Below are positions 16,963-26,464 of a stretch of 55,242 bases of DNA, one piece after another. The notes beneath the pieces are model-generated. The model was given only the letters and a program-made list of their open reading frames with translations. It was not told the DNA's origin and ran no database searches. Numbering within the stretch: position 1 is the stretch's first letter; the number at the start of each line of letters is the position of its first letter. The translations under genes and the position numbers were made by a program. Origin of the DNA: Gemmatimonadota bacterium (lineage in GTDB: Bacteria; Gemmatimonadota; Gemmatimonadetes; Longimicrobiales; Gaopeijiaceae); contig JAQBXY010000022.1 of NCBI GenBank assembly GCA_027623325.1, positions 1-55,242 on the forward strand, in the 5' to 3' direction.

Positions 16963-18479
16963 GGCGACCTCGGACGAACGAGGGTCGCTACCGTTCGGTT
17001 CTCCCCGCGCAGGTACTGGGCCGCGACACGACGAACGTCGTCCGCGGTGACCGCGTTGAGTCGTTCCGCGGAACGGAACGTCTCTCGCCAGTCGCCGAAA
17101 AGCGCCTCCGAATCCGCGATCTGGAACGCGAGGCCCAGATTGGACTGGATCCGGCGCACGGTACCGGCCGTGATCTGGTTTCGCACACGCTCGACCTCGC
17201 GATCGGTCGGGCCGAGGCGGGCTAGCGACGCGATCTCTTCGTAGACGACCCTCTCCAGGTCGCGCGGCGAGGCTGGATAGATCGGCGTCGCCTCCACCTG
17301 AAACAGCTGCGGAAAGAGGCTGCCCGGTCCCATCGACGTGTAGACGGAGACGGCGAGCCGGTCCTCGGTAATCAGCTTCCGGTGAAGACGTGCGGTCCGG
17401 CCGCCCGTCAGGATCGACGCGAGAATCACGAGGGCTGGTGCGTCTTCATGGTCAGCCGGCGGGACGCGCCAACCGATCCGTAGCTGGGGCTCGGCGTCCC
17501 ACTCGACCTCGACGCGACGCTCACCACGCTGCTCGGGCTCGACGGCGAGAACCGGGGGAGGAGGTTCGCCTCGGGGAATGGGCTCCAGGTAGTGCCGAGC
17601 CCACCCCTCGATCTCATCGGGGTCGAATCGCCCTACCACGGCGAGGACCGCATTGTCGGGCCCGTAATAGCGCCGATAGTACGCGTCCACGTCCCGTCGG
17701 CTCAGCGTCTCGAGGTCCGACATATAGCCCACCACCGGCACCCCGTACGGATGCATGGTGAAGGCGGCCGCCAAATGGGCCTCATACAGCAAGCCGCCCG
17801 GGCTCGTCTCGATGCGCATACGGCGCTCTTCGGTGACCACGTCTCGTTCCGAATAGAACTCTCGGAACACCGGGTTCGTCATCCGGTCGGACTCGAGCGC
17901 GAAAAACAGCTCGGCACGATTCGCTGGAAGCTCGACGAAGTAGATCGTCGACTCGTTCGTCGTCGTCGCATTAAGCCCCTGCGCTCCCGCTCGTGTCAGA
18001 ATCCGATCGAATTCGTTTGCCTCGACGTACTCCCGTGCCTGGTCCTCGAGCGAATCGATCGTGCTGGCGAGCTCCTCCACGGTCCTCAGGTCGCCCGCGG
18101 CCCGGGCACGGATCAGCAGGTCGTGGGCGTCGTCCATCAGAGGAAAGAGCGCCCGTTCCGCATCGACGTTGGTTGTGCCGATCGTCTCCGTACCCTTGAA
18201 GAGCATGTGCTCCAAGAGGTGCGCGATGCCGGTTGTGCCCAGGCGTTCGTGAACACCGCCGACCGCGAATTGCATCACGAAGGAGATTGTCGGAGCCCCT
18301 TCCCGGGGCAACAGGAGAAGCCGAAGGCCGTTGTCCAGCACGACTTCACGGACCGGGAGTCTCTCGCCCAAGGCGCTTTGAGCGGAAGCCGAGGCGTGGC
18401 CCAACAGAGTCAGGATCAACAGCGGAGCGATGACGACCGAAGTACGCTGTCTCCAACAGAGATTGGACATGGGCCTCAT
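16959..18479 (-). CDS. M16 zinc metallopeptidase, catalytic subunit
   Basis: The 506-residue product has a signal peptide (residues 1-34, ending ASASAQ) and the inverted zinc motif HLLEH at 87-91 in GIAHLLEHMLFKGT, with the downstream conserved TEERRMRIE segment supplying the third ligand region. Two M16 halves follow. It would degrade or process peptides in the periplasm together with the non-catalytic partner encoded next. The ATG at 18479 overlaps the mutM stop (ATGA); an open extension up to 18554 lies inside mutM and is not used. Confidence 0.88.
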   Translation of the reverse strand: MRPMSNLCWRQRTSVVIAPLLILTLLGHASASAQSALGERLPVREVVLDNGLRLLLLPREGAPTISFVMQFAVGGVHERLGTTGIAHLLEHMLFKGTETIGTTNVDAERALFPLMDDAHDLLIRARAAGDLRTVEELASTIDSLEDQAREYVEANEFDRILTRAGAQGLNATTTNESTIYFVELPANRAELFFALESDRMTNPVFREFYSERDVVTEERRMRIETSPGGLLYEAHLAAAFTMHPYGVPVVGYMSDLETLSRRDVDAYYRRYYGPDNAVLAVVGRFDPDEIEGWARHYLEPIPRGEPPPPVLAVEPEQRGERRVEVEWDAEPQLRIGWRVPPADHEDAPALVILASILTGGRTARLHRKLITEDRLAVSVYTSMGPGSLFPQLFQVEATPIYPASPRDLERVVYEEIASLARLGPTDREVERVRNQITAGTVRRIQSNLGLAFQIADSEALFGDWRETFRSAERLNAVTADDVRRVAAQYLRGENRTVATLVRPRSP

Positions 18480-19306
18480 GGGGCGGGCTGGCATCGAGGA
18501 CAGTAGAAGGCGGATCGATTCCCGAACACGACCTTCTCGATGAGCGACTGGCACCGAGTGCAGGTCTCTCCTTCACGGCCATATACGTTCAACTGCTGGC
18601 TGTATTGCCCTTCATCACCCTCGGCGTTGCGGTAGTCCCGGATCGTGGTCCCCCCGGCATGGATCGCTTCGCGGAGGACGCTCCGGATGGCACCATGCAG
18701 CGCGGTCGCCTCAACGCCACCGATATCCCGAGCGGGAGTCGTGGGGTGGACGCCGGCCAGGAAGAGCGCCTCAGCTGCGTAGATGTTTCCCACACCGGCC
18801 ACGCGCCGTTGATCGAGTAGCCAGGAGCGGATGGGACTCCGTGACCGTGCGAGAGCGGCGTGCAGGTGATCCGCCGTGTAACCGTCCTCGAGTGGTTCAG
18901 GCCCCATCCGGTCCGAGCGACTCTGCCATGCCTCGGTCGTGAGGCACTCGACCGTGCCGAAGCGACGCGTGTCGTCGAAGACGAGCACACCGCCCGACAC
19001 GAAGCGGAAGCGGACCGCGGGGTGCGTGGGTCGAGCGGCCCCACGAGGTGGGCGAGGGAAGGGGAGGAGGCCACCCGTCATTCCGAGATTCACGGCGATC
19101 AGTCGGTCTCCGTCGAGCCGGATGAGGACGTTCTTCGCTCGGCGCTCGACGGCGACGATGGTCCGGCCCGGGAGCTTGCGGGTGAAAGCGTGCTTCGGTT
19201 CGCGGAGGATGTCGGCCTTGAGGACTTCGGCGCGTACGATCGTTTCACCTACGATCCTCGAGCGTAACCCCCGGACGATCGTTTCGGCCTCGGGCAGCTC
19301 AGGCAA
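18476..19306 (-). CDS. mutM: Formamidopyrimidine-DNA glycosylase (Fpg/MutM)
   Basis: The 276-residue enzyme removes 8-oxoguanine and formamidopyrimidines and nicks the abasic site. It starts with PELPE after the initiator, giving the catalytic Pro (after Met removal) and Glu. The H2TH region holds VAGVGNIYAAEALFLAGVHP, and the C-terminal zinc finger has Cys pairs CTRC and CPRC separated by about 16 residues. The start codon is TTG at 19306, fixed by the need for the N-terminal Pro. It lies six bases after purD and overlaps the M16 gene that follows. Confidence 0.95.
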   Translation of the reverse strand: MPELPEAETIVRGLRSRIVGETIVRAEVLKADILREPKHAFTRKLPGRTIVAVERRAKNVLIRLDGDRLIAVNLGMTGGLLPFPRPPRGAARPTHPAVRFRFVSGGVLVFDDTRRFGTVECLTTEAWQSRSDRMGPEPLEDGYTADHLHAALARSRSPIRSWLLDQRRVAGVGNIYAAEALFLAGVHPTTPARDIGGVEATALHGAIRSVLREAIHAGGTTIRDYRNAEGDEGQYSQQLNVYGREGETCTRCQSLIEKVVFGNRSAFYCPRCQPAP

Positions 19307-19312
19307 AGCGGC

Positions 19313-20605
19313 TCATGACTCTCGGCGCTCGGTCCGGCCGCGTTCTCTCCATCCGATATCGCTCCGATAGAACGCACCCTCGAAGTCGATCCGGGCCGCA
19401 GCAGCCCGACTCGCATCGGCTGCGGAAGCGAAGGTGGGGCCGATCGCGGTGACCGCACAGACTCTCCCGCCCGTGGTCACCAGCGTGCCGTCGTTCTGGA
19501 CTCGGGTCCCGGCGTGGAAAACGAGGAGGTCCTCACCTTCGAGGCCGTCCGGTACGTGGATCGTATGCCCTTTGTCATACGCCCCGGGATACCCGCCGGA
19601 GGCTACGACGGTGGTCACGGCGGCCCCCGGGCGGGTCGTCGCGGTCCGACCCGCAAGCGAGCGACCCTCTGCGACGGTGATCATCAGGTCGAGGAGAGAC
19701 GACTGCATGAGCGGGAGAATGACTTGTGTCTCCGGGTCGCCGAAACGGCAGTTGAACTCGACGACCTTCAGCCCTTCGGCCGTGTTCATGAGCCCGGCGT
19801 AGAGGAGCCCTTTGAACGGAGCGCCCTCCGCCGCGAGCGCGGCCAATGTGGGGGTGATCACCGTACGGCTCGCCTCGGCGAGAACGGCCGCGCTGGCGAT
19901 GGAGACGGGCGAATAGGCGCCCATCCCGCCGGTGTTGGGGCCTGTGTCCCCTTCGCCTACCCGCTTGTGGTCTTGCGCCGGTTCGAGGAGAACGAAGTCA
20001 CGTCCATCGCACACAGCGAAGACGGAGAGTTCTTCACCCTCCATGAATTCCTCGATCACGATCTCTCGGCCCGCCTCACCGAAGTCCAGGTCGCCCAACA
20101 TCGAGTCGATCGCGGCGACGGCCTCCTCCTCGGTCGTGCACACGACGGCCCCTTTCCCGGCCGCGAGGCCCGAGGCTTTCACCACGATGGGTGCGCCACA
20201 CTCGCGGACCCATTCCACCGCCCCAGCCTGGTTCGAAAACGTCTTGTGATCTGCGGTAGGGACATGGGCGCCCCGCAGGAGCTCCTTCGCGAAGGCCTTG
20301 CTCGATTCGATCCGGGCTGCGGCGCGGGACGGACCGAAAACGGCGAGTCCCTTTGCCTCAAAGCGGTCCACGATTCCGGCGGCGAGCGGGCCTTCGGGGC
20401 CGACCACGGTCAGGTCGATTCTGTGCGCAGCCGCCCAGCCGGAGAGAGCCTCTACGTCACCGGGGTCGATCTCTACCGCCTCGCACAACGGGGCCATGCC
20501 CCCGTTGGGTTTCGTGGCAAAGAACGTGGCGTGCGGAGCATCGCGCCGCAGCTTCCAGAGAAGAGCGTGCTCTCGCCCACCGTTTCCTACCATCAGGATG
20601 CGCAT
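19313..20605 (-). CDS. purD: Phosphoribosylamine-glycine ligase (GAR synthetase)
   Basis: The 430-residue ATP-grasp enzyme joins glycine to phosphoribosylamine in the second step of purine synthesis. It starts with MRILMVGNGGREHALLWKL, the family N-terminus, and contains VVGPEGPLAAGI, the ATP-grasp lid with VVKASGLAAGKGA, and NCRFGDPETQ, which binds metal. Length and order are typical. It is the first gene of a minus-strand group purD-mutM-M16-M16 and is not near other pur genes in this window. Confidence 0.96.
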   Translation of the reverse strand: MRILMVGNGGREHALLWKLRRDAPHATFFATKPNGGMAPLCEAVEIDPGDVEALSGWAAAHRIDLTVVGPEGPLAAGIVDRFEAKGLAVFGPSRAAARIESSKAFAKELLRGAHVPTADHKTFSNQAGAVEWVRECGAPIVVKASGLAAGKGAVVCTTEEEAVAAIDSMLGDLDFGEAGREIVIEEFMEGEELSVFAVCDGRDFVLLEPAQDHKRVGEGDTGPNTGGMGAYSPVSIASAAVLAEASRTVITPTLAALAAEGAPFKGLLYAGLMNTAEGLKVVEFNCRFGDPETQVILPLMQSSLLDLMITVAEGRSLAGRTATTRPGAAVTTVVASGGYPGAYDKGHTIHVPDGLEGEDLLVFHAGTRVQNDGTLVTTGGRVCAVTAIGPTFASAADASRAAAARIDFEGAFYRSDIGWRERGRTERRES

Positions 20606-20631
20606 GGGCAGAGTCTACTCGGCTGGGAGTG

Positions 20632-20671
20632 AAAAAAAAGGGGGCGGTCGGGCCGAAGCCCTACCGCCCCC
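20632..20671 (-). terminator. Intrinsic terminator of the M48 peptidase gene
   Basis: GGGGGCGGT (20640-20648) pairs perfectly with ACCGCCCCC (20663-20671), and an inner GGGC/GCCC stem continues the hairpin around a CGAA tetraloop. On the minus strand it is followed by eight T (A tract at 20632-20639). It lies 29 bases after the stop of the M48 gene. Confidence 0.9.
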
Positions 20672-20700
20672 ATGGCCACTCGGCCGGATCGACCCGATCG

Positions 20701-21723
20701 CTACCGCTTGAACCCGCTGAGGAAGTCCGACCCCGCACGCTTGGCCGCATCGGCCATGGTGTCGAGGAATTCCTTGGCGCCGTCGGCGTAGGCCGTGGCC
20801 GCCTCCTTCAGATCTTCTTGGTAGGCCGGATCGGCCTCGCCCCGCCGTGCGTATTCGCCCCGCACGATTCGATCGTAGTCACCCGTCTCGATCCAGGCGC
20901 GCAGCTCGCTGACGCGAAGGACGTAGAAGGGGTGCGTCTGGAACATGAGATTCAGGACCTTGAACACCTGGTCCGCAACGTCGCCTCCCTCCTGGTATTC
21001 CTCGGCCTGGATGATGAATTCCTGGAGGCTGGTCTCTTCGTTGCTTCCACCGCCGGCCATCTTGAGCATGGTGCGCATGACGACCTCGGGGTCTTGGACG
21101 CCCAGCAGGCCCGCGCGGTCACTCGAGAGTTCCGACTTCCGCGACCACTCCAGCAGTCCGACGAGGACCGCTCGGGCGGCCAGTCCGACGATCGGGAAGC
21201 CCATGTTCGCGAGGTTGATCAAGAGGACCGTCATCGTCTTATAGAGGACGTGGTCGCTCATGATGTGTCCGATCTCGTGACTGATGACGTACGAAAGTTC
21301 GTCGTCCTCGAGAAGTCGGACCGTACCGGAATTCAGAATGATGAACGGCTGATCCATCCCGTAGGCGCCCGCGTTGACCATCGGCGTCTGGGACATGAAC
21401 AGCGGGTACTCCTCGGGTGCGTCGAGCGTCTTGAGGCACTCCTTGTACATGCTGTAGATGTGCCCGAACTGATTCGGGCTGACCCGGACCGCATTCGCCT
21501 GGAAGGCGAGGCGGATCGGCTTCTCACCGAAGAAGCCGAAGATCTTCTTGAGGATGTCATCGAAGACCGGAATTCGACGAAGCGCCTGCAAGGCGGCTTT
21601 GTCGGCCGGGTGTTCCCACGAGTGGGGAGCGATATCCGTGAGTATGCGCTTCGCGCGGCCTCGGCCGCCTGACTTGTTGTCGCCGCCGTCCGGTTCGTCG
21701 GTGCGAGCCTTTTCGTCCGCCAT
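20701..21723 (-). CDS. M48-family zinc metallopeptidase
   Basis: The 340-residue product has the M48 motif HEIGH at 149-153 in SYVISHEIGHIMSDH, with Glu198 in SELSSDRAG as the probable third zinc ligand. A hydrophobic stretch at about 163-192 could be one or two membrane segments just after the active site, as in HtpX/Ste24 relatives. There is no signal peptide, and the first 30 residues are charged. It would be a membrane-associated or cytoplasmic protease, possibly in protein quality control. A good ribosome site (GAGGA) precedes the ATG. Confidence 0.85.
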   Translation of the reverse strand: MADEKARTDEPDGGDNKSGGRGRAKRILTDIAPHSWEHPADKAALQALRRIPVFDDILKKIFGFFGEKPIRLAFQANAVRVSPNQFGHIYSMYKECLKTLDAPEEYPLFMSQTPMVNAGAYGMDQPFIILNSGTVRLLEDDELSYVISHEIGHIMSDHVLYKTMTVLLINLANMGFPIVGLAARAVLVGLLEWSRKSELSSDRAGLLGVQDPEVVMRTMLKMAGGGSNEETSLQEFIIQAEEYQEGGDVADQVFKVLNLMFQTHPFYVLRVSELRAWIETGDYDRIVRGEYARRGEADPAYQEDLKEAATAYADGAKEFLDTMADAAKRAGSDFLSGFKR

Positions 21724-21749
21724 ATCCTAGTTCCTCTTGCGTGTGTTTT

Positions 21750-21773
21750 CCCTCATCGCCGCCGGCGTGAGGG
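21750..21773 (-). terminator. Hairpin between the M48 and PLP-enzyme genes
   Basis: CCCTCA (21750-21755) pairs with TGAGGG (21768-21773) and encloses CGCC/GGCG around a three-base loop, with one bulged T. It lies about 50 bases after the stop of the minus-strand PLP enzyme gene. No T tract follows on the minus strand, so termination activity is uncertain. Confidence 0.4.
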
Positions 21774-21823
21774 ATGCCGACGCTGGTGCCCCTTACGGTG
21801 GCCCGTCACGCCCGGTTTCACGA

Positions 21824-22984
21824 TCACAGCACCCGGTCCAGATCCGCGATGATGTCCTCGATATCCTCGATTCCGACCGACAGACGGACGAGCCCCGGGG
21901 AGATCCCCATCGCGGTCCGACGATCTTCGGGTACCGACGCGTGCGTCATGAGCGCCGGTACGTTCGAGAGCGACTCGACGCCACCCAGACTCTCGGCGAG
22001 CGCGAAGATCTCAAGGTGCTCGGTCAACGCCTTCGCGCGGGCGAGCGTACCGACGTCCACCGACACCATACCCGTGAAGCCGGACATCTGGCGTTTCGCC
22101 AGATCGTGTTGTTCATGCGAGGGGAGTCCCGGGAAGAACACCTGATCGACCTTTGGATGGCCTTCGAGGAACTCGGCCACGGCTAGTCCGTTCGCATTGT
22201 GTTGGCGCATGCGCACGGCCAGCGTCTTGATGCCGCGCAGCGTGAGCCAGCAGTCCATGGGGCCGGGCACGGCGCCGGTCGACTTCCGGATGAAGAAGAG
22301 CTCGTCCGCCAACTGGTCGTCTCGAACCGCCACGAGCCCGCCGATGAGGTCCGAGTGGCCGTTCACGTACTTGGTCGAGGAGTGGAGCGTGAAGTCGGCT
22401 CCGATCTCCAGCGGCCGCTGGTTGTACGGGGAGGCGAACGTATTGTCGACCGAGAGCAAGGCGCCCGCGGAGTGCGCGACATCGGCGATGGCCGCGATGT
22501 CGCAGAGGCGCATCATCGGATTCGTAGGCGTCTCTACGTGGACCAACTTGGTGTTGGGTCGCATCGCGGCTGCAACCGACTCCGTGTCTCGCGCATCGAC
22601 GTAGGAGAACGTGATGCCCATGCGGCTCAAGACGCGATTGAACATGCGGGTCGTACCGCCGTACGTGTTCTCCTCACTGACCACATGATCTCCCGCCGAG
22701 AGCCGCTTTACGACGGCTTCGATCGCCGCGAGTCCCGAGGCGAACGCGATGCCGCGACTTCCGCTCTCGAGCGAAGCGATACTCGCTTCGAGCGCTTCCC
22801 GCGTGGGGTTCGCGGTCCGGCCGTAGTCGTAGGTCCCGTTGAGAGGTTCACCGACGGCGGGCTGCACGTACGTGGAGGTCTGGAAGATCGGGGTCATGAT
22901 GGCCCCGGTGATCGGCTCCGGGCTGACCCCGGCATGAATCGCACGTGTACCGAACGAGTAGTGTTTCGTACCCTCATCGCCCAT
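21824..22984 (-). CDS. Cystathionine gamma-synthase/lyase-type PLP enzyme
   Basis: The 386-residue product is a second Cys/Met metabolism enzyme. It has the canonical substrate and cofactor motifs: YDYGRTANPTREALE, the stacking tyrosine in ENTYGGTTRMF and the PLP lysine in SSTKYVNGHSDLIGG. It therefore looks like a standard cystathionine gamma-lyase or gamma-synthase of trans-sulfuration. A strong ribosome site (GAGAGGAAG) precedes the ATG at 22984. It is read divergently from the glmM-like gene across about 200 bases. Confidence 0.9.
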   Translation of the reverse strand: MGDEGTKHYSFGTRAIHAGVSPEPITGAIMTPIFQTSTYVQPAVGEPLNGTYDYGRTANPTREALEASIASLESGSRGIAFASGLAAIEAVVKRLSAGDHVVSEENTYGGTTRMFNRVLSRMGITFSYVDARDTESVAAAMRPNTKLVHVETPTNPMMRLCDIAAIADVAHSAGALLSVDNTFASPYNQRPLEIGADFTLHSSTKYVNGHSDLIGGLVAVRDDQLADELFFIRKSTGAVPGPMDCWLTLRGIKTLAVRMRQHNANGLAVAEFLEGHPKVDQVFFPGLPSHEQHDLAKRQMSGFTGMVSVDVGTLARAKALTEHLEIFALAESLGGVESLSNVPALMTHASVPEDRRTAMGISPGLVRLSVGIEDIEDIIADLDRVL

Positions 22985-23139
22985 GGCGGGACTTCCTCTC
23001 GAATGTTCAGGGATGACCCACCACGCCGTGGGCTCACAAATCTAGACCGCGCCGCGGTGCCCCCGCCACCGACGGGGCGCAGATCGCGTTGACGCGCACC
23101 ACCCGGCAAGGCGAAACTTCGCGAGGCGGGTACGCAGCG

Positions 23140-23168
23140 TCGTAAAGATCGCATGAATCCTTAATAAT
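23140..23168 (+). promoter_or_regulatory. Candidate promoter of glmM-glmS
   Basis: TCGTAA (23140-23145) and AATAAT (23163-23168) are spaced by 17 bases. The second is a five-of-six match to the -10 consensus in an otherwise GC-rich region. Transcription would begin near 23175, shortly before the ribosome site at about 23178-23183. This is a prediction only. Confidence 0.35.
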
Positions 23169-23187
23169 CGAACCCTTAGAGGGGCCT

Positions 23188-24573
23188 GTGCCGATTCGTA
23201 TACCGGAAGGCCTGATGGTCAGTGTTTCGGGTGTCCGGGGCCGTGTGGGCGACCCGCTGACGCCGGAGTTGATGGCGGGAATCGCGGCAGCTCTCGGAGC
23301 GCACCTGAGGGAGATCGAGGGCGGGCGCACCGTGTGTCTCGGCCGGGATTCCCGCGTTTCGGGACCGATGTTCGCCCGGGCCGTCACCGCTGGTCTCCAG
23401 TCGGTGGGCTGCGACGTCGTCGACCTCGGCGTCGTCCCGACACCGACCTTGCTCATGGCGGTTCGCGACTGTGGCGCCATCGGCGGGATTGGCGTGACGG
23501 CGAGCCATAATCCCGCGGAATGGAATGCCCTCAAGCTCGTTTCGAGCGAGGGGATCTTCCTGGACGCCGACCGCTCCGCGCGGTTCAGGGCGTACCTCAC
23601 CGAAACCGACCCGCCCCGCGCCTCATGGGACACGCTGGGGACGGTCACGTACGACGACGGGGCATGGAGCCGGCATCTCGAGCGAATTCTGGCTCTGCCG
23701 CATCTCGATGCTGACATGATTCGCGCTGCCGGTCTGAAGGTTGCGATCGATTGTGTCCACGGGGCCGGAGGGCCGGTCATGATCGACCTTCTGGAGCGGC
23801 TCGGCTGCGAGATCGTCGGCATGGGGATGGAGCCGGACGGCCTCTTCCCGAGGGATCCGGAGCCGACGGCGGCGAACCTGGCCGGCCTCGGGGAACTCGT
23901 GAAGCGAAGTGGAGCCGACGTGGGGCTGGCGATCGATCCGGATGTGGACCGGCTGTCGCTGGTGGATGAGACGGGCCGAGCGATGGGTGAGGACCTGACC
24001 CTAGCGCTCGCCGCGGCCGCCGTCCTGCAGCGCTATCCCGGCCCGGTGGTTACCAACCTCTCGACCAGCCAAGTGGTCGAGGACGTAGCGCGGGCGTTCG
24101 ACTCACCGCTCATCCGCTCGCCGGTCGGAGAGGTCAATGTGGCCCGCCGCATGCAGCAGGAGGGGGCCGTGGTCGGTGGCGAAGGAAACGGAGGAGTGAT
24201 TCTTCCGGCCCTTCACCACACCCGCGATGCGCCGCTGGCTTCCGCCCTCGTTCTCCAACACCTTGCAGAACAGGGCCTCAAGCCCTCGGAGGCGGCGGCA
24301 CGGTGGCCGTCCTACCATATCGTGAAGGAGAAGGTGTCCTTTCCGATCGAAGCGCTTCAGGCGGGGTACGCCGCGCTGGAGGCGGATCTCGGAGCGGAGA
24401 GCAAAGACGAGTCGGACGGGCTGCGACTGGCGTGGCCGGGGAAGAAGGCTTGGCTGCACGTTCGCCCTTCGGGCACCGAGCCGGTGGTCCGCTTGATCGC
24501 GGAGGCTGGGGACGCGGCGGCAGCCCGGGCCCTGGTTGCTCGTGCCGAAGCCGTGCTGACGGGTATCGCGTAG
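23188..24573 (+). CDS. glmM: Phosphoglucosamine mutase-like phosphohexomutase
   Basis: The 461-residue alpha-D-phosphohexomutase would interconvert glucosamine 6- and 1-phosphate for peptidoglycan and LPS precursors. The active-site serine is Ser106 in TASHNP, the magnesium loop DPDVDR is at 250-255, the sugar loop GEGNGG follows near 335 and the phosphate-binding RPSGTEP is close to the C-terminus. The start is GTG at 23188 with GAGGGG upstream. The N-terminal SVSGVRGRVG differs from the classical GTDGxRG of E. coli GlmM, so phosphomannomutase or phosphoglucomutase activity is possible. Its position 34 bases before glmS is the best argument for GlmM. Confidence 0.8.
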   Translation: MPIRIPEGLMVSVSGVRGRVGDPLTPELMAGIAAALGAHLREIEGGRTVCLGRDSRVSGPMFARAVTAGLQSVGCDVVDLGVVPTPTLLMAVRDCGAIGGIGVTASHNPAEWNALKLVSSEGIFLDADRSARFRAYLTETDPPRASWDTLGTVTYDDGAWSRHLERILALPHLDADMIRAAGLKVAIDCVHGAGGPVMIDLLERLGCEIVGMGMEPDGLFPRDPEPTAANLAGLGELVKRSGADVGLAIDPDVDRLSLVDETGRAMGEDLTLALAAAAVLQRYPGPVVTNLSTSQVVEDVARAFDSPLIRSPVGEVNVARRMQQEGAVVGGEGNGGVILPALHHTRDAPLASALVLQHLAEQGLKPSEAAARWPSYHIVKEKVSFPIEALQAGYAALEADLGAESKDESDGLRLAWPGKKAWLHVRPSGTEPVVRLIAEAGDAAAARALVARAEAVLTGIA

Positions 24574-24607
24574 CGCCTTGAACGCCAAGAACGGAGGTTA
24601 GACCCCG

Positions 24608-26443
24608 ATGTGTGGCATCGTCGGATACGTAGGTTCGCAGCAGGCAACGCCGATCTTGATGGCCGGGCTGAAGCGTCTCGAATACCGAGGCTATGACTCG
24701 GCTGGGCTCGCGCTCCTCAATGGTGAGGGCCTCAAAGTCGTGAAGCGGCCCGGGAAGATCCGCGAACTCGAGGCCGCCATCGAAAAGGCGCCCATAAAGG
24801 CAACCTGCGGGATCGCGCACACGCGCTGGGCCACGCACGGGGCGCCGACTCAGCCGAACGCCCATCCGCATACGTCGAGCGCGGGCGACATCGCGTTGGT
24901 CCACAATGGGATCATCGAGAATTCCGATGTGATCAAGGCGCGCTTGGTGAGGGAGGGGTACGTCTTCGTATCCGAAACCGACACCGAGGTCGTCGTGCAC
25001 CTCATCGACTACCTGTGGGAGGAGGGGGAGCCGCTCGAGGAGGCCGTCGCGGCCGCGCTCCGCCAAGTCGAGGGTGCCTATGGCATCGCGGTCGTTTCGT
25101 CGAGGGATCCCAACAAGATCGTCGTGGCCCGCCGCGGGAGCCCCTTGCTCATCGGCGTGGGAAAGAACGGCGAGATGCTGGCCGGCTCCGATGCGGCAGC
25201 GGTGATCGCCGTGACGCGTGACGTGGTCTATCTCGACGACGGCGACTACGCCGTTCTCACCCCGGAAGGGTACCGGACGTATCAACTGGAAGGGCAGGAG
25301 GTCGACCGAGGCGTTCACGAGGTGACCTGGGACCTCGCCGCCATCGAGAAGGGCGGCCATGAGCACTTCATGCTCAAGGAGATCTTCGAGCAGCCCGCGA
25401 GTCTAGCCGACGTGATGCGCGGTCGGCTCATTCTCGAGGAAGGAGATGCGCGCCTCGGAGGGATCGCCGATCACCAGTTCGACCTCGGAACGATCCAGCG
25501 AATCGTGATCACCGCGTGCGGAACGAGCTGGCATGCCGGGCTCGTCGGCGAATACATGCTCGAGGAGCTGGCGCGGATTCCGGTCAACGTCGAGTACGCG
25601 TCGGAGTTCCGCTATCGGAACCCCGTTCTGGAGGACCGAACGCTCGCGCTTGCGGTGAGTCAGTCCGGCGAGACAGCGGATACACTCGCGGCCCTCAAGG
25701 AAGCAGAGCGCCGAGGAATCCCGACGATGGGAATCGTCAACGCCGTGGGATCGACGATCGCGCGGCAGACGAAGTTCGGAATCTACCTGCACGCCGGACC
25801 CGAGATCGGGGTTGCGTCCACGAAGGCGTTCACGAGCCAACTGGTCGCGCTCTCGCTCTTCACGCTCTTCATGGCGCGGCGGCGCCACATGTCCGTCGTC
25901 CAGGGCCGCGAGATCGTTCAGAGCCTCCAGCAGCTCCCGAGTCAGGTCGAAGAAGTATTGAAGCTGAATGACGAGATTCGTGACCTCGCGAAGCACTACG
26001 TCGACTCGAAGAACTTCCTGTATCTCGGCAGAGGCTATCAATTCCCGGTTGCGCTCGAGGGCGCGCTGAAGCTCAAGGAAGTGAGTTACATCCACGCCGA
26101 AGGATACCCTGCGGCCGAGATGAAACACGGGCCGATCGCGCTGATCGATGATGACATGCCGGTCGTGGTTCTGGCCCCGCGCGACCCGATCTATTCGAAG
26201 GTCGTGTCGAACATCGAGGAGGTTAAGGCGCGGCATGGGCGCATCATCGCCATCGTGAGTGACGATGCGCCTGAGCTACAGGGCAAAGTCGACTACATGA
26301 TCAAAGTGCCGCAGACCCTGCCGCATCTGCTCCCGGTGCTTACCACCATTCCTCTGCAGCTCCTGGCCTATCACATCGCTGTCCTGCGTGGCGCCGACGT
26401 CGATCAGCCGCGCAACCTCGCCAAGTCCGTTACGGTCGAGTAG
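24608..26443 (+). CDS. glmS: Glutamine-fructose-6-phosphate aminotransferase (isomerizing)
   Basis: The 611-residue enzyme makes glucosamine 6-phosphate from fructose 6-phosphate and glutamine, the first step to UDP-GlcNAc. The N-terminal glutaminase domain begins with the nucleophile Cys2 (MCGIVGYVG) and has the HTRWATHG segment near residues 75-82. Two SIS isomerase domains follow, with ITACGTSWHAGLVGEYMLEE and the C-terminal KSVTVE tail. A ribosome site GGAGG lies ten or so bases before the ATG. It follows the phosphoglucosamine mutase gene, forming a short amino-sugar operon. Confidence 0.97.
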   Translation: MCGIVGYVGSQQATPILMAGLKRLEYRGYDSAGLALLNGEGLKVVKRPGKIRELEAAIEKAPIKATCGIAHTRWATHGAPTQPNAHPHTSSAGDIALVHNGIIENSDVIKARLVREGYVFVSETDTEVVVHLIDYLWEEGEPLEEAVAAALRQVEGAYGIAVVSSRDPNKIVVARRGSPLLIGVGKNGEMLAGSDAAAVIAVTRDVVYLDDGDYAVLTPEGYRTYQLEGQEVDRGVHEVTWDLAAIEKGGHEHFMLKEIFEQPASLADVMRGRLILEEGDARLGGIADHQFDLGTIQRIVITACGTSWHAGLVGEYMLEELARIPVNVEYASEFRYRNPVLEDRTLALAVSQSGETADTLAALKEAERRGIPTMGIVNAVGSTIARQTKFGIYLHAGPEIGVASTKAFTSQLVALSLFTLFMARRRHMSVVQGREIVQSLQQLPSQVEEVLKLNDEIRDLAKHYVDSKNFLYLGRGYQFPVALEGALKLKEVSYIHAEGYPAAEMKHGPIALIDDDMPVVVLAPRDPIYSKVVSNIEEVKARHGRIIAIVSDDAPELQGKVDYMIKVPQTLPHLLPVLTTIPLQLLAYHIAVLRGADVDQPRNLAKSVTVE

Positions 26444-26464
26444 GCACCTCCTGACCAACGTCCG

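Noticed and set aside
24574-24607. glmS ribozyme
   Set aside because: Only 34 bases separate glmS from the upstream gene, too short for the ribozyme.
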